Source: Amazonocrinis nigriterrae CENA67
Lineage (GTDB): Bacteria; Cyanobacteriota; Cyanobacteriia; Cyanobacteriales; Nostocaceae
DNA: 64,000 nucleotides
Reading direction: 5' to 3'
Assembly (NCBI RefSeq): GCF_016056305.1
Contig: NZ_JAECZC010000012.1
Span: forward strand, 1 to 64,000
The notes beneath the pieces were generated by a model. The model was not told the origin of the DNA and ran no database searches. It saw only the letters and a program-made list of their open reading frames with translations. A program made the position numbers and the translations under genes. Shown one piece after another: positions 7,708 through 15,765 of the stretch. Each line of letters begins with the position of its first letter. The first letter of the stretch is position 1.

Positions 7708-10700
7708 CTATTTGTTAACTGGGTATTTTTTCATTAACTCCTTGACTTGAGCCGTTACCAGAGGGTGTGAATCTTTTTGCAATTTGGGTAAAAGTTCTAG
7801 CAAGACACGGTGTGATACCACACTCAGATATGCGATCGCTGCTTCTCGGACAAAGCCAGTAGGATGGCGTAGCGAGACTAAAATTTCGTCGGTTGTTAAT
7901 CGGATGCGGCTAACTAAAGCAACATGAAAGCAGCAAGCTAAACACCAGTCAGAAAGTAAATTACCTAATGTCAGCAACCGACGCAGGCGATCGCTAATTG
8001 CCATCGGTCGATATTCTAACAACCCCGCTTCTGCCAGATAATGCAGTTTTTCTTGGTGCGATCGCTGGTCTAAAATATTCAACAGCAAAGATTTGGTGGG
8101 TAAATTCACGGTATGCTCTAAAATTTCTAATCCCCGCGCCAAGTTTGTCACTGACTGCGATCGCAAATTAAATGCTGCTGCCTGCATCTTTTCTGGAGAA
8201 TAAAGTAGTCTCAATAGTAACAGTATCCGTTCCTTAACATCGAATTCTAATTCTTGAAGTGCGCGTTGTAATAACTCACAGACAATCACAACTCTTTGAT
8301 TTGATTGATAATTTTTGAGAGTTTGTTGTGCTTGCAAGTCAATGTCAGCAGCATAAATCTCACCTAAAAACCTTAATTCCTGCTCAATTAACGTTTCTAC
8401 CCGACTGTGCTGAAAGCTATCTAATGCACTAATAGCTTCTGGTTGTTTCTGTATTTTTAGTAAGCTGCGAAGAATATGATATCTAGTAGCCCCCCAAGAT
8501 GTTTCCAAGTGCAGCCATAAAGACTCCTTCGCTTCTAGAGTAGAGATTTGAGCAATAGTTCGCCAGGCATACACTCGGACAATTTCGGGTTTGTAAGTAT
8601 TATTAGCCAGTTGCAACAGCATTTCTAAAGCTTCATTTTCTAATCGAATCAAAGCACGTATAGCTGTCGTGCGAGTTGACTTATAGTAAAGTGCCCCTAG
8701 CAAAGCCGAATAGTACTCTTCTAAACGGGTAGCCGCAATCATTTCCAATACTGCACAGCGCACCCGTAAAGACTCATCTTGCAACAAATGTGGGATATGA
8801 ATCCGTAGGGCCTGTAAATAAATCGCTTCTCTGAGGGCTTTGACTCCATTTACCCGTTCTCGTTCATGTTTATGAGTTAGCATCCGGCGCATAGTTTTGG
8901 TAGCTGCTACCTTTTGTATGGGTGTTCCCTGACGTAAAATTAAAGCAGCGGCGGTAGCACGAATCAATGAATGGTGTCGTGCTTGTAGGTAGTCTTCCAG
9001 TTGGCTCAAATTAGGATTAGGTTCAGCCAGCCAAACGTAACGCAGGGCTAAGGCAAAAACTTCAGGATCAACAGTTTCTTCGGGCTGTTGTAACAAAGAA
9101 CGTACTTCCAGCACATAAACAGAATTTGCGCCTCCCATCAGCATCACCTCCAAACTTTGACGCTGCAAATCTGGGGGTAACTTAATTAACAGAGGTGCTA
9201 AAACTTGGGCTGCACCTTGGGGATCAATTTGGGCTAAAAGTTCAATACATGAGTGTTTATCTGCGGTGCTACCTGTTTCTCCTAAAGCTTTGACTACCCC
9301 CTGTTTGAAGACCCGTAGACCGACATTAGCCGCACTGAGTTCACCTCGTTCCGCACTCAAGACTAACAAATCAACATAGCGCGATCGCAATACCCAAACT
9401 ACTTTTAAACAGGCAGCAGCTATTACTACTGTTTCTGCCATTAATATCCACTGTTGTAGTGATTTAGGCACAAACTGCCCGCACAAAAATAAAGTTACAA
9501 GAATAATCATTCCTGTAAACCCTGTGGCGATGGCTTCGGCAGTTCCTCCAGATAATGTTTGTGTACGGCTGCGAATGCGTTCAGGGATTGGTTGGTATAG
9601 CACTGGGCTGCTGCTGACCACAAATGTGTAACGCAGAAGTTCATCACAGAATTTCAGAACTACTAGCCCCCAAAACAAGCTTTGCGATTGCATTGCTGGG
9701 ATTAAATTGAGTAGGGCGATCGCTCCTGGAACGACAAAGCCTACAATGATGGGTAAAAGGGCGGCAGTGAAGAACACTCCTATACGTTCGATTAGTCGGC
9801 TGGAGACAAACCACTGAGTTCCTAACTCACACAGTCCCACAATGCCACCAAATAGGCCTAAGAAACTGGCGAGTTCTTGATCGCCTAAATTCCCCTTCAG
9901 TTCTTGGAGATATTGAAAATCTACCAATAGCCCAATCACTTGCAAAAAACCAACAAAGGCAAACAGTTGCAATGTATAGCGCTTAATGGGGGCTTGCAGG
10001 CGGCGATGTCGAGAGGCTTGTTCTTGGGGAATTAGTCGTTGTGGGGCATCAGGAAAAGCTGCTTGATACTGATGGCTTAAATAGGATAGGATTCCCGCCC
10101 CCAAGATAATCACTCCACAAGCGATAATGAGGACTCTATTGAGCTGGGCAAATTGTAGTAGCCAAGGCAAACTAAAGCCGCTGATTACATCTGCCACCAA
10201 CACACCACTACTAACCAATGGGTAAGTACGTTTAATCTCACGAATGTTGAATAGTTGGTTAGCAACAATCGAGGTGTTGAGGTCATTGACTACATAAAGT
10301 GCATCTACCCATAGCCGCATCAGAAATACGATGATTACAGACAAGTAGGAAAAATTGCTTCCCCAACGCAACAACACCAATAACATCAATGGTGCGACCA
10401 TACAGGGGGCGATCGCCACAATTACCCAGCGCAAAGGGAAAATCTTTTGCAGCCAAGAATAGACAAAAACTATTCCTGCACCCATTGCTGCACTGGCAAT
10501 GTACATCAAAGGCAGTGAACCAGCTCCATATTCGTCTAAAAACATGGCGACTGTACTGTCCTCTGCCCACCGTAATCCTACCGAGACAGTTGTATAGAAG
10601 GCAAACATGAGCCAAGTGCGATCGCCTTCTTCAGGCCGTAGATTCACCCACTGTAGCAGTCGTGCCAAAGTGTCTCTATTTGGAGCAAACGAGTAATTTT

Positions 10701-10710
10701 TTAGTTCCAT
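7708..10710 (-). CDS. Npt/MFS-type membrane carrier fused to C-terminal HEAT repeats
   Basis: This 1000-residue protein has two halves. Residues about 30-450 contain some 11-12 hydrophobic helices in the style of Npt1/Tlc nucleotide translocases, a branch of the major facilitator superfamily; the opening (LRPEEGDRTWLMFAFYTT) is typical of the cyanobacterial members. Residues about 480-1000 are a soluble alpha-helical solenoid with HEAT-like units (for example LRVRCAVLEMIAATRLEEY and TGFVREAAIAYLSVVSH). In plastids and intracellular bacteria Npt proteins exchange ATP and ADP. Free-living cyanobacterial homologues have no proven substrate, so nucleotide transport is only a family-based suggestion. 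The HEAT half probably binds a partner at the membrane face. Confidence 0.82.
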   Translation of the reverse strand: MELKNYSFAPNRDTLARLLQWVNLRPEEGDRTWLMFAFYTTVSVGLRWAEDSTVAMFLDEYGAGSLPLMYIASAAMGAGIVFVYSWLQKIFPLRWVIVAIAPCMVAPLMLLVLLRWGSNFSYLSVIIVFLMRLWVDALYVVNDLNTSIVANQLFNIREIKRTYPLVSSGVLVADVISGFSLPWLLQFAQLNRVLIIACGVIILGAGILSYLSHQYQAAFPDAPQRLIPQEQASRHRRLQAPIKRYTLQLFAFVGFLQVIGLLVDFQYLQELKGNLGDQELASFLGLFGGIVGLCELGTQWFVSSRLIERIGVFFTAALLPIIVGFVVPGAIALLNLIPAMQSQSLFWGLVVLKFCDELLRYTFVVSSSPVLYQPIPERIRSRTQTLSGGTAEAIATGFTGMIILVTLFLCGQFVPKSLQQWILMAETVVIAAACLKVVWVLRSRYVDLLVLSAERGELSAANVGLRVFKQGVVKALGETGSTADKHSCIELLAQIDPQGAAQVLAPLLIKLPPDLQRQSLEVMLMGGANSVYVLEVRSLLQQPEETVDPEVFALALRYVWLAEPNPNLSQLEDYLQARHHSLIRATAAALILRQGTPIQKVAATKTMRRMLTHKHERERVNGVKALREAIYLQALRIHIPHLLQDESLRVRCAVLEMIAATRLEEYYSALLGALYYKSTRTTAIRALIRLENEALEMLLQLANNTYKPEIVRVYAWRTIAQISTLEAKESLWLHLETSWGATRYHILRSLLKIQKQPEAISALDSFQHSRVETLIEQELRFLGEIYAADIDLQAQQTLKNYQSNQRVVIVCELLQRALQELEFDVKERILLLLRLLYSPEKMQAAAFNLRSQSVTNLARGLEILEHTVNLPTKSLLLNILDQRSHQEKLHYLAEAGLLEYRPMAISDRLRRLLTLGNLLSDWCLACCFHVALVSRIRLTTDEILVSLRHPTGFVREAAIAYLSVVSHRVLLELLPKLQKDSHPLVTAQVKELMKKYPVNK

Positions 10711-10749
10711 GCAGTCTTACTTTCCGGCGGCACCGCATAACGTGAGTGA

Positions 10750-10863
10750 AGCAGGGGATCTGTTGAGCAGGGGAGATGGGGGAGCAGGGGGAGATGAGGG
10801 AGAATAAATAAGCAATGCCCAATTCCCAATGCCCCATTCCCAATTCCCAATTCCCAATTCCCC
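10750..10863. repeat. GGGGAGCA-type and AATTCCC heptamer tandem repeats
   Basis: A purine-rich stretch (GCAGGGGA and GGGGGAGCA units) at about 10750-10800 is followed by AATTCCC/CCCATTC heptamers at 10815-10863. The same order is seen at 17829-17941. These are short tandemly repeated repetitive (STRR) sequences typical of heterocystous cyanobacteria. Confidence 0.8.
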
Positions 10864-10875
10864 AGAAATAACAAA

Positions 10876-10922
10876 AGTCCTGAGCAACTGAGTATTATTT
10901 TTCCCACTCAGCGCTCAGGACT
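10876..10922 (-). terminator. Terminator downstream of infC
   Basis: Read on the minus strand, AGTCCTGAGCGCTGAGT pairs with ACTCAGTTGCTCAGGACT (one small mismatch) across an A-rich loop and is followed by TTTGTTATT. It sits about 90 bases past the infC stop and before the repeats that precede the Npt-HEAT gene. Confidence 0.75.
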
Positions 10923-11008
10923 ATCAGTTTTGTATAAATTTCAACGATTGGGGGATCGTTGCAAACTTTTCAGTTGTGATTATGCTTGGTGTCTAGAAAA
11001 TCTAGAGA

Positions 11009-11542
11009 TTACTTTTTAGGTGAAATCAGCATCATCATGTTTCTGCCTTCTTTTTTAGGCGCTTGCTGCACTTCACCAAACGGCTCCAGATCAGTTGCCA
11101 TGCGCTTGAGCAGATCTTCTGCCAAATCACTGTGTTGAATTTCTCGACCCCGGAACATCACAGTTGCTTTGACTTTATCACCATCTTTAAGAAAGCGCTC
11201 TGCTTGCTTGACACGCACGTTATAGTCGTGTTCCTCTATTTTGTAGCGCATCTTCACTTCCTTGACATCAGCTGTGTGCTGCTTTTTCCGGGCTTCCCGC
11301 GCCTTCTTCTCTTGCTCAAACTTGTATTTACCATAGTCCATGATCCGACAAACCGGCGGGTCAGCCTTGTCACTCAAAAGCACCAAGTCTAGCTCTTTTT
11401 CTTCAGCTAGTTGTAGTGCTTCTTGTGGAGTTATGATTCCCAGCTGCGAGCCATCGGTATCAATGACTCGAATTTTCGGGAAGCGGATACGTTCGTTAAT
11501 TTGGGGCAGATCGCGAGTTCTTTTCTTCTCAATCACAGGCAT
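11009..11542 (-). CDS. infC: Translation initiation factor IF-3
   Basis: IF-3 binds the 30S subunit, prevents premature 50S joining and checks start codon and initiator tRNA. From [20 protein letters not shown] the protein has 177 residues, the usual cyanobacterial length. It shows the N-domain ([17 protein letters not shown]), the basic linker helix ([15 protein letters not shown]) and the C-domain ([22 protein letters not shown] ... [14 protein letters not shown] ... [12 protein letters not shown]). The reading frame is open 27 codons further upstream to 11623, but that extension ([13 protein letters not shown]) lacks family similarity, so I place the start at the ATG at 11542. Confidence 0.95.
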   Translation of the reverse strand: MPVIEKKRTRDLPQINERIRFPKIRVIDTDGSQLGIITPQEALQLAEEKELDLVLLSDKADPPVCRIMDYGKYKFEQEKKAREARKKQHTADVKEVKMRYKIEEHDYNVRVKQAERFLKDGDKVKATVMFRGREIQHSDLAEDLLKRMATDLEPFGEVQQAPKKEGRNMMMLISPKK

Positions 11543-11800
11543 TATGATTATTGGGAGCTCTTTAGTTAAGTATGTAGATTGGACTTGATTGACTTGGTTT
11601 TGTTTGGGATGCCTCAGAAGCACAGTACTTAAAAATAACTGAGGACTTCAAAATGAGTGTATAGTTCTAGGGTAGCTAATTCATGAGCAGTTAGTGGTTG
11701 TTGTATTTGTCATTCTACTCACTCTTAGAGAATTTCTCTGCAATAGTTAATCTAAATTACACAACCTAGACAAGCGTTAAATATTGTAACAATTATTTTT

Positions 11801-12066
11801 GTTGTCAGTTGTCAGTGGTGAGTCAGTGTGGTCTTGGGGGTTCTCCCCCAATCCCCACTCACGAGCGGTCGTGGGGGCCCCGAGTCCCCCATGAACAACT
11901 GACGTTAGCGCAGCGTTAGCGACGCAGGAGCGTCACCCGTAAGGGTCAGTTGTCAGTTGTCAGTGGTCAGTGGTTAGTTGTTTTCCCCATTCCCCATTGC
12001 CCCTTATCCCCAGAGGGAACCCCGAGTTCCCCATTCCCCATTCCCCATTCCCAATTCCCAATTCCC
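11801..12066. repeat. STRR-rich spacer with GTCAGTT heptamers and a dispersed 20-mer
   Basis: GTTGTCA/GTCAGTG units occur at 11801-11825 and 11945-11981. The 20-mer CGGTCGTGGGGGCCCCGAGT at 11866-11885 is the inverse of 5651-5670. CCCCATTC and AATTCCC units fill 11986-12066. GCGTTAGCGACGC with neighbours at about 11905-11930 forms a further small palindromic module. No gene is supported between 11543 and 12084. Confidence 0.8.
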
Positions 12067-12084
12067 TATATTGGAATTAGACTA

Positions 12085-13026
12085 ATGCTTAATGAATCGG
12101 AGGAAGGGGTGACCAATACGTTACACTGGCAGCAACGGGTTGGTAATCAAAGGGACTGGGTGTGGCGGGGCTGGCAAACTCGCTATACTTACATCCGACC
12201 TGCCAAAGACCAGGAAAAAACAACACCTATAATCTTGCTACACGGGTTTGGTGCTTCTATTGGTCATTGGCGACATAATTTAGAGGTGTTAGGCGAACAC
12301 CACACAATCTACGCCTTAGATATGCTGGGTTTTGGTGCTTCTGAAAAAGCGCCGATAAATTACAGTATAGAACTGTGGGTAGAACAGGTGTACGACTTTT
12401 GGAAAGCCTTTATCCGTCAGCCAGCAGTGCTAGTGGGGAATTCCAATGGTTCACTGATTTCTTTAGCGGCTGCCTCTGCCCATCCGGATATGGTGCAAGG
12501 TATTGTAATGATGAGTCTGCCCGACCCGTCGCTAGAACAAGAAGCTATTCCTGCTGTTTTGCGACCTGTGGTCAAAGCCATCAAAAATATAGTTGCTTCC
12601 CCAATTTTGTTGAAACCAGTGTTTCACTTCGTGCGCCGACCTAACATCCTGCGTCGCTGGGCCAGCCTTGCTTATGCTAATCCAGAGGCAATTACTGATG
12701 AACTCATAGAGATTTTAGCTGGCCCTCCCCAAGACCGTGGTTCTGCCCGTGCTTTTAGTGCCTTGTTCAAAGCTGCGATCGCTGTTAACTTTAGTCCCAG
12801 TGTCAAGGCAGTGTTACCAACCTTAACAATCCCGATGCTATTAATTTGGGGGCAAAAAGACCGATTTGTCCCACCCATACTTGCTAATAGATTTACTCAG
12901 TACAACGAAAAATTACAATTACTGAAGTTAGAGGATGTGGGGCATTGTCCCCACGATGAATGCCCAGAACAAGTTAACCAAGCTATTTTAGAGTGGATTA
13001 ATCAAAAAGTGCTGAATGCTGAGTGA
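12085..13026 (+). CDS. Alpha/beta-fold hydrolase
   Basis: From MLNESEEGVTNTLHW the protein has 313 residues. The oxyanion-loop motif LLHGFGAS, the nucleophile elbow VGNSNG (Ser120), the acid strand LLIWGQKDRFVPP and the late histidine in LEDVGHCPHDECPEQV give a full Ser-Asp-His triad. Such enzymes hydrolyse esters, epoxides or halides. The closest feel is the chloroplast and cyanobacterial group related to pheophytinase-like hydrolases, but the elbow here is GNSNG rather than the GNSLG usual there, so the substrate is open. The open frame continues upstream to 11950 only because AATTCCC repeats translate without stops. ATG at 12085 is the sensible start. Confidence 0.85.
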   Translation: MLNESEEGVTNTLHWQQRVGNQRDWVWRGWQTRYTYIRPAKDQEKTTPIILLHGFGASIGHWRHNLEVLGEHHTIYALDMLGFGASEKAPINYSIELWVEQVYDFWKAFIRQPAVLVGNSNGSLISLAAASAHPDMVQGIVMMSLPDPSLEQEAIPAVLRPVVKAIKNIVASPILLKPVFHFVRRPNILRRWASLAYANPEAITDELIEILAGPPQDRGSARAFSALFKAAIAVNFSPSVKAVLPTLTIPMLLIWGQKDRFVPPILANRFTQYNEKLQLLKLEDVGHCPHDECPEQVNQAILEWINQKVLNAE

Positions 13027-13060
13027 GGAGTTAAAAGTTAGGAGTTAGGAGTTAAAACTT
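13026..13060. repeat. GTTAGGA heptamer tandem repeat
   Basis: GAGTTAAAAGTTAGGAGTTAGGAGTTAAAA directly follows the hydrolase stop codon. It is another STRR-type array located between convergent genes. Confidence 0.7.
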
Positions 13061-13118
13061 ATTTCTCCCTCATCTCCCTCATCCCCCCTGCACCCCTGCT
13101 CAAAAGCTGCCTTCAACA

Positions 13119-13472
13119 CTAGCCGATGGTAACTTGGTTAGTGTCTACATCTGTAGCACCATTAACCGATCGCGCCACAGATGTCATTTTGTTGAGAATG
13201 TCTTGGCTGGGAACTTTGCCTTTCAGTACTACAGTACTGCCTGTTTGAGCAACCCAGAGGGTATTAACATCGTCCAGTTGTTGGTCTTGATCAAAGGCCA
13301 AAGCTACCCGTTTGGCTAAACCACTTTGGTCATATTCTCCGTTTAATCCTAGACGTTCTGGCGGAATTGATTGAGTAGCGGTAGTAGCAGCTTGCGGTAC
13401 TGGTTGGGGAGTGGGATTTACTTGTGCATCTTGAGGTTTTTCTAAACCAAAAAGTCTTTTTAACCAACCCAT
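13119..13472 (-). CDS. BON-domain protein
   Basis: This 117-residue protein starts MGWLKRLFGLEK. A Pro/Gln/Thr-rich linker (about 15-40) leads to a BON domain at about 50-116: LAKRVALAFDQDQQLDDVNTLWV, TVVLKGKVPSQDILNKM, then AVNGATDVDTNQVTI-like ending strands. BON domains bind phospholipid or other envelope components. No signal peptide is evident, although the amphipathic first helix could touch a membrane. AAGGAAG five bases before the ATG at 13472 selects this start over a GTG two codons upstream. It is convergent with the hydrolase. Confidence 0.85.
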   Translation of the reverse strand: MGWLKRLFGLEKPQDAQVNPTPQPVPQAATTATQSIPPERLGLNGEYDQSGLAKRVALAFDQDQQLDDVNTLWVAQTGSTVVLKGKVPSQDILNKMTSVARSVNGATDVDTNQVTIG

Positions 13473-13741
13473 AAACACTTCCTTGTATCAAAGATTCATA
13501 ACATCTAAGCATAAGTGTTTTACAGACAATCAACATCTGCCGTGGAAAAGATATGCACTCACGCCAGACTCTACTTTCAGATTTGTAGATAACTTCTCTG
13601 TAGAAAGTGTAATGAGTGCAGAGATTAAGTTTACAATAGGAGATCAAACTCACAATTTAGCAATTTAAAGCAGTACGTGTAGGGCAAACATCAGCTAGTG
13701 TTTACATTAGTGAAATGTTGCCTGAGCCTGTGTTGGCGAAC

Positions 13742-14263
13742 ATGAAACATACCCTTTCAGTTCTTGTAGAAGATGAGGCGGGTGTTCTGTCCCGCATCTC
13801 TAGTTTATTTGCCCGTCGCGGCTTCAATATAGAAAGCCTTGCTGTTGGCCCCGCTGAGCAGGGAGGAGTTTCGCGCATTACTATGGTTGTACCTGGTGAC
13901 GATCGCGTCATCGAACAACTCACTAAGCAACTCTATAAGCTGGTCAACGTCCTCAAAGTACAGGACATTACTGAAACTCCTTGTGTAGAGCGAGAATTGA
14001 TGCTCCTGAAGGTGAACGCTACTAGCAGCAACCGCTCAGAAGTGATCGAACTGGCTCAGATTTTCCGGGCGCGAGTTGTGGATGTAGCAGAAGATTCTCT
14101 AACCCTGGAAGTTGTTGGAGACCCTGGTAAGATGGTGGCGATCGTCCAGGTGCTACAAAAATTTGGTCTGAGGGAAATAGCCCGCACTGGCAAAATTGCC
14201 CTAACTCGTGAGTCGGGTGTTAATACTGAGTTACTCAAGTCTTTACAAGCAAAGGTTAGTTAA
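13742..14263 (+). CDS. ilvN: Acetolactate synthase small (regulatory) subunit
   Basis: The 173-residue protein has the conserved ACT domain at its start ([41 protein letters not shown]) and the C-terminal ALS regulatory domain ([11 protein letters not shown] ... [19 protein letters not shown]). It activates the catalytic IlvB subunit and confers valine feedback in branched-chain amino-acid synthesis. The catalytic subunit is not in the window, as is usual in cyanobacteria where the two genes are unlinked. The frame is open nine codons upstream (to 13715), but homology begins at MKHTL, so 13742 is preferred. E. coli uses ilvN or ilvH for this subunit. Confidence 0.93.
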   Translation: MKHTLSVLVEDEAGVLSRISSLFARRGFNIESLAVGPAEQGGVSRITMVVPGDDRVIEQLTKQLYKLVNVLKVQDITETPCVERELMLLKVNATSSNRSEVIELAQIFRARVVDVAEDSLTLEVVGDPGKMVAIVQVLQKFGLREIARTGKIALTRESGVNTELLKSLQAKVS

Positions 14264-14329
14264 AGGACGCGTAGACACGCAGCGGTGAGGTGGCGCTCAA
14301 AGATAGCGTTTCCTTACCTAGGGAACTGT

Positions 14330-14352
14330 AGACCTCTTACCAAGAGGTCTAT
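14330..14352 (+). terminator. Terminator of ilvN
   Basis: AGACCTCTT and AAGAGGTCT form a perfect 9-bp stem with a 3-base loop, followed by ATTATTAT, 67 bases after the ilvN stop. The tail is T-poor, so termination strength is uncertain. Confidence 0.65.
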
Positions 14353-14956
14353 TATTATCTCAATAAATCATGAAGGATAATTCCTCAAATAATAAGTCTT
14401 AGATAAGATTTCATTGGCTATTTTCCCTTAAGCAAAAGGTATTAGTACACCCCTATTTCAAAAAAATTTTCTATTTGCTGTAAAAACTTAGGGATATAAA
14501 CTGGGGTGAAAGTCAAATTTTTAAATTGTAAAAATAGTTACTATAGCAATTTGGTTTAGGTTACCAATAAAGCCTATATATTGTCTACAAAATTTAGCTT
14601 TTAACTTGAGTATAACCTATTGGATAAAGCTGTAGATATACTAGCAGAAATCTTGAAAAAAAATTAATTTTTAATACCAGTGTATGTCAATCCTTTTTGA
14701 GATTTTTCTCTACTCAAGAAAAAATGACAAATTGGCGTGACATCAGCAGTAAAAAGCTGCTACAAAATTTATGGTTGTATACAATAGTAATAACACTACG
14801 GCAGGTCATAGCATTAACAAGTTGATTACCTGGCTTGAAGTGTTAGGTTCTCAAAACGAGATGTATATCACTCGTACAGCAAAAATATGTTATTGCTCAA
14901 AATGAGATTTTTCAATAATAGATCAACTCAATTTTGACAAATACCATATTTGAACT

Positions 14957-15118
14957 ATGACCAATTACAAAGGTCTTTTTATGAAAGGGTGCATTGTTTC
15001 ATATGATATCTGTTTTACGGAAGATGATAATGGCATCACTGATTGGCGAAACAAACAATCGAAACTCTTATGTGATGTTCGCTACGATAACGCATTAGTT
15101 CTAATGAATGATTTTTGA
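14957..15118 (+). CDS. Possible small protein, 53 residues
   Basis: An ATG-started frame (MTNYKGLFMKGC ... VRYDNALVLMNDF) lies in the long gap before the polysaccharide cluster. Its composition is protein-like (balanced charge, few rare residues, three Cys). There is no recognisable ribosome-binding site, no known family and no membrane segment. It could equally be a chance ORF or part of a leader. I include it because the surrounding 1.4 kb otherwise lacks any coding signal. Confidence 0.2.
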   Translation: MTNYKGLFMKGCIVSYDICFTEDDNGITDWRNKQSKLLCDVRYDNALVLMNDF

Positions 15119-15683
15119 ATCTATCAATTACCCGTAAGTTTCAAGGAAAAGGGTAAAAGTTAAAAAATTCCTTCATTCCAGTTAAGTATCAATACAAGTA
15201 TTTCCAAAGATCAAGGTATTGCGTTGGTCTGGAAAATCATTCTCTCCAGCATTGACACTCAGAGATATATATGTTACCTGACGATTGCTGACTTTTTACA
15301 GTATCTGTTAACTCTGTTAAAAATAGGGTATCAAAGTGTGGATTGGTAAGAGTATATGAGGAATTGGAAAAGTTACCAAATCCAAATTGAATAAAAATAA
15401 TTATCCAATTCACCCCACAATCATATACTTTTATACTCTTGTCAATATCTCGTGATTAGTCAAGACAATTGTTGTATTTAGCTGAATATCCATTGTTTGA
15501 TAGAAGTTAAATACCTTTAGTAATAGGTAATTTATGCTGATTGATTCTCCACTATATTAATTTTGAAACCAAACAACGTTTAGCTTGCTTGGGTAAATTT
15601 TAGTGGAATTGAGTTTAATTAAAAATGCCGTGCTTAATTTACCTCAAAATAGGTATTTCATAAAACAAAATTGACGTACTAAT

Positions 15684-15726
15684 ATTATTCAAAGCTATCA
15701 ACTTTCATTTAATAGCTTTGAATAAT
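15684..15726 (+). promoter_or_regulatory. Perfect 15-bp hairpin just upstream of the polysaccharide cluster
   Basis: ATTATTCAAAGCTAT (15684-15698) is exactly inverted as ATAGCTTTGAATAAT (15712-15726) around a 13-base loop, ending 39 bases before the first gene of the cluster. The position suits an operator or a leader-RNA structure. It has no T-tract, so it is not an obvious terminator. The whole 14353-15765 stretch is AT-rich, and apart from this hairpin and the weak small ORF I see no gene, which points to a long promoter or untranslated leader region. Confidence 0.5.
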
Positions 15727-15765
15727 GGTAAATTATTCGTAATTGAGATAATTCTGTAGATTGAC

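Noticed and set aside
10283-10615. ORFs of 110 and 73 codons overlapping the Npt-HEAT gene
   Set aside because: They lie wholly inside the 1000-residue gene in other frames, with no independent ribosome-binding site or family.
11543-11623. 27-codon N-terminal extension of IF-3
   Set aside because: It lacks similarity to IF-3 proteins, and [20 protein letters not shown] is the known cyanobacterial start.
11950-12084. N-terminal extension of the alpha/beta hydrolase
   Set aside because: The translation (repeated FPIPH and SQFPIP) is that of AATTCCC heptamers; homology begins after ATG 12085.
14774-14800. Possible NtcA site (GTA...TAC) in the leader
   Set aside because: The spacing in GTAATAACACTAC is seven bases, not eight, and there is no suitably placed -10 element.
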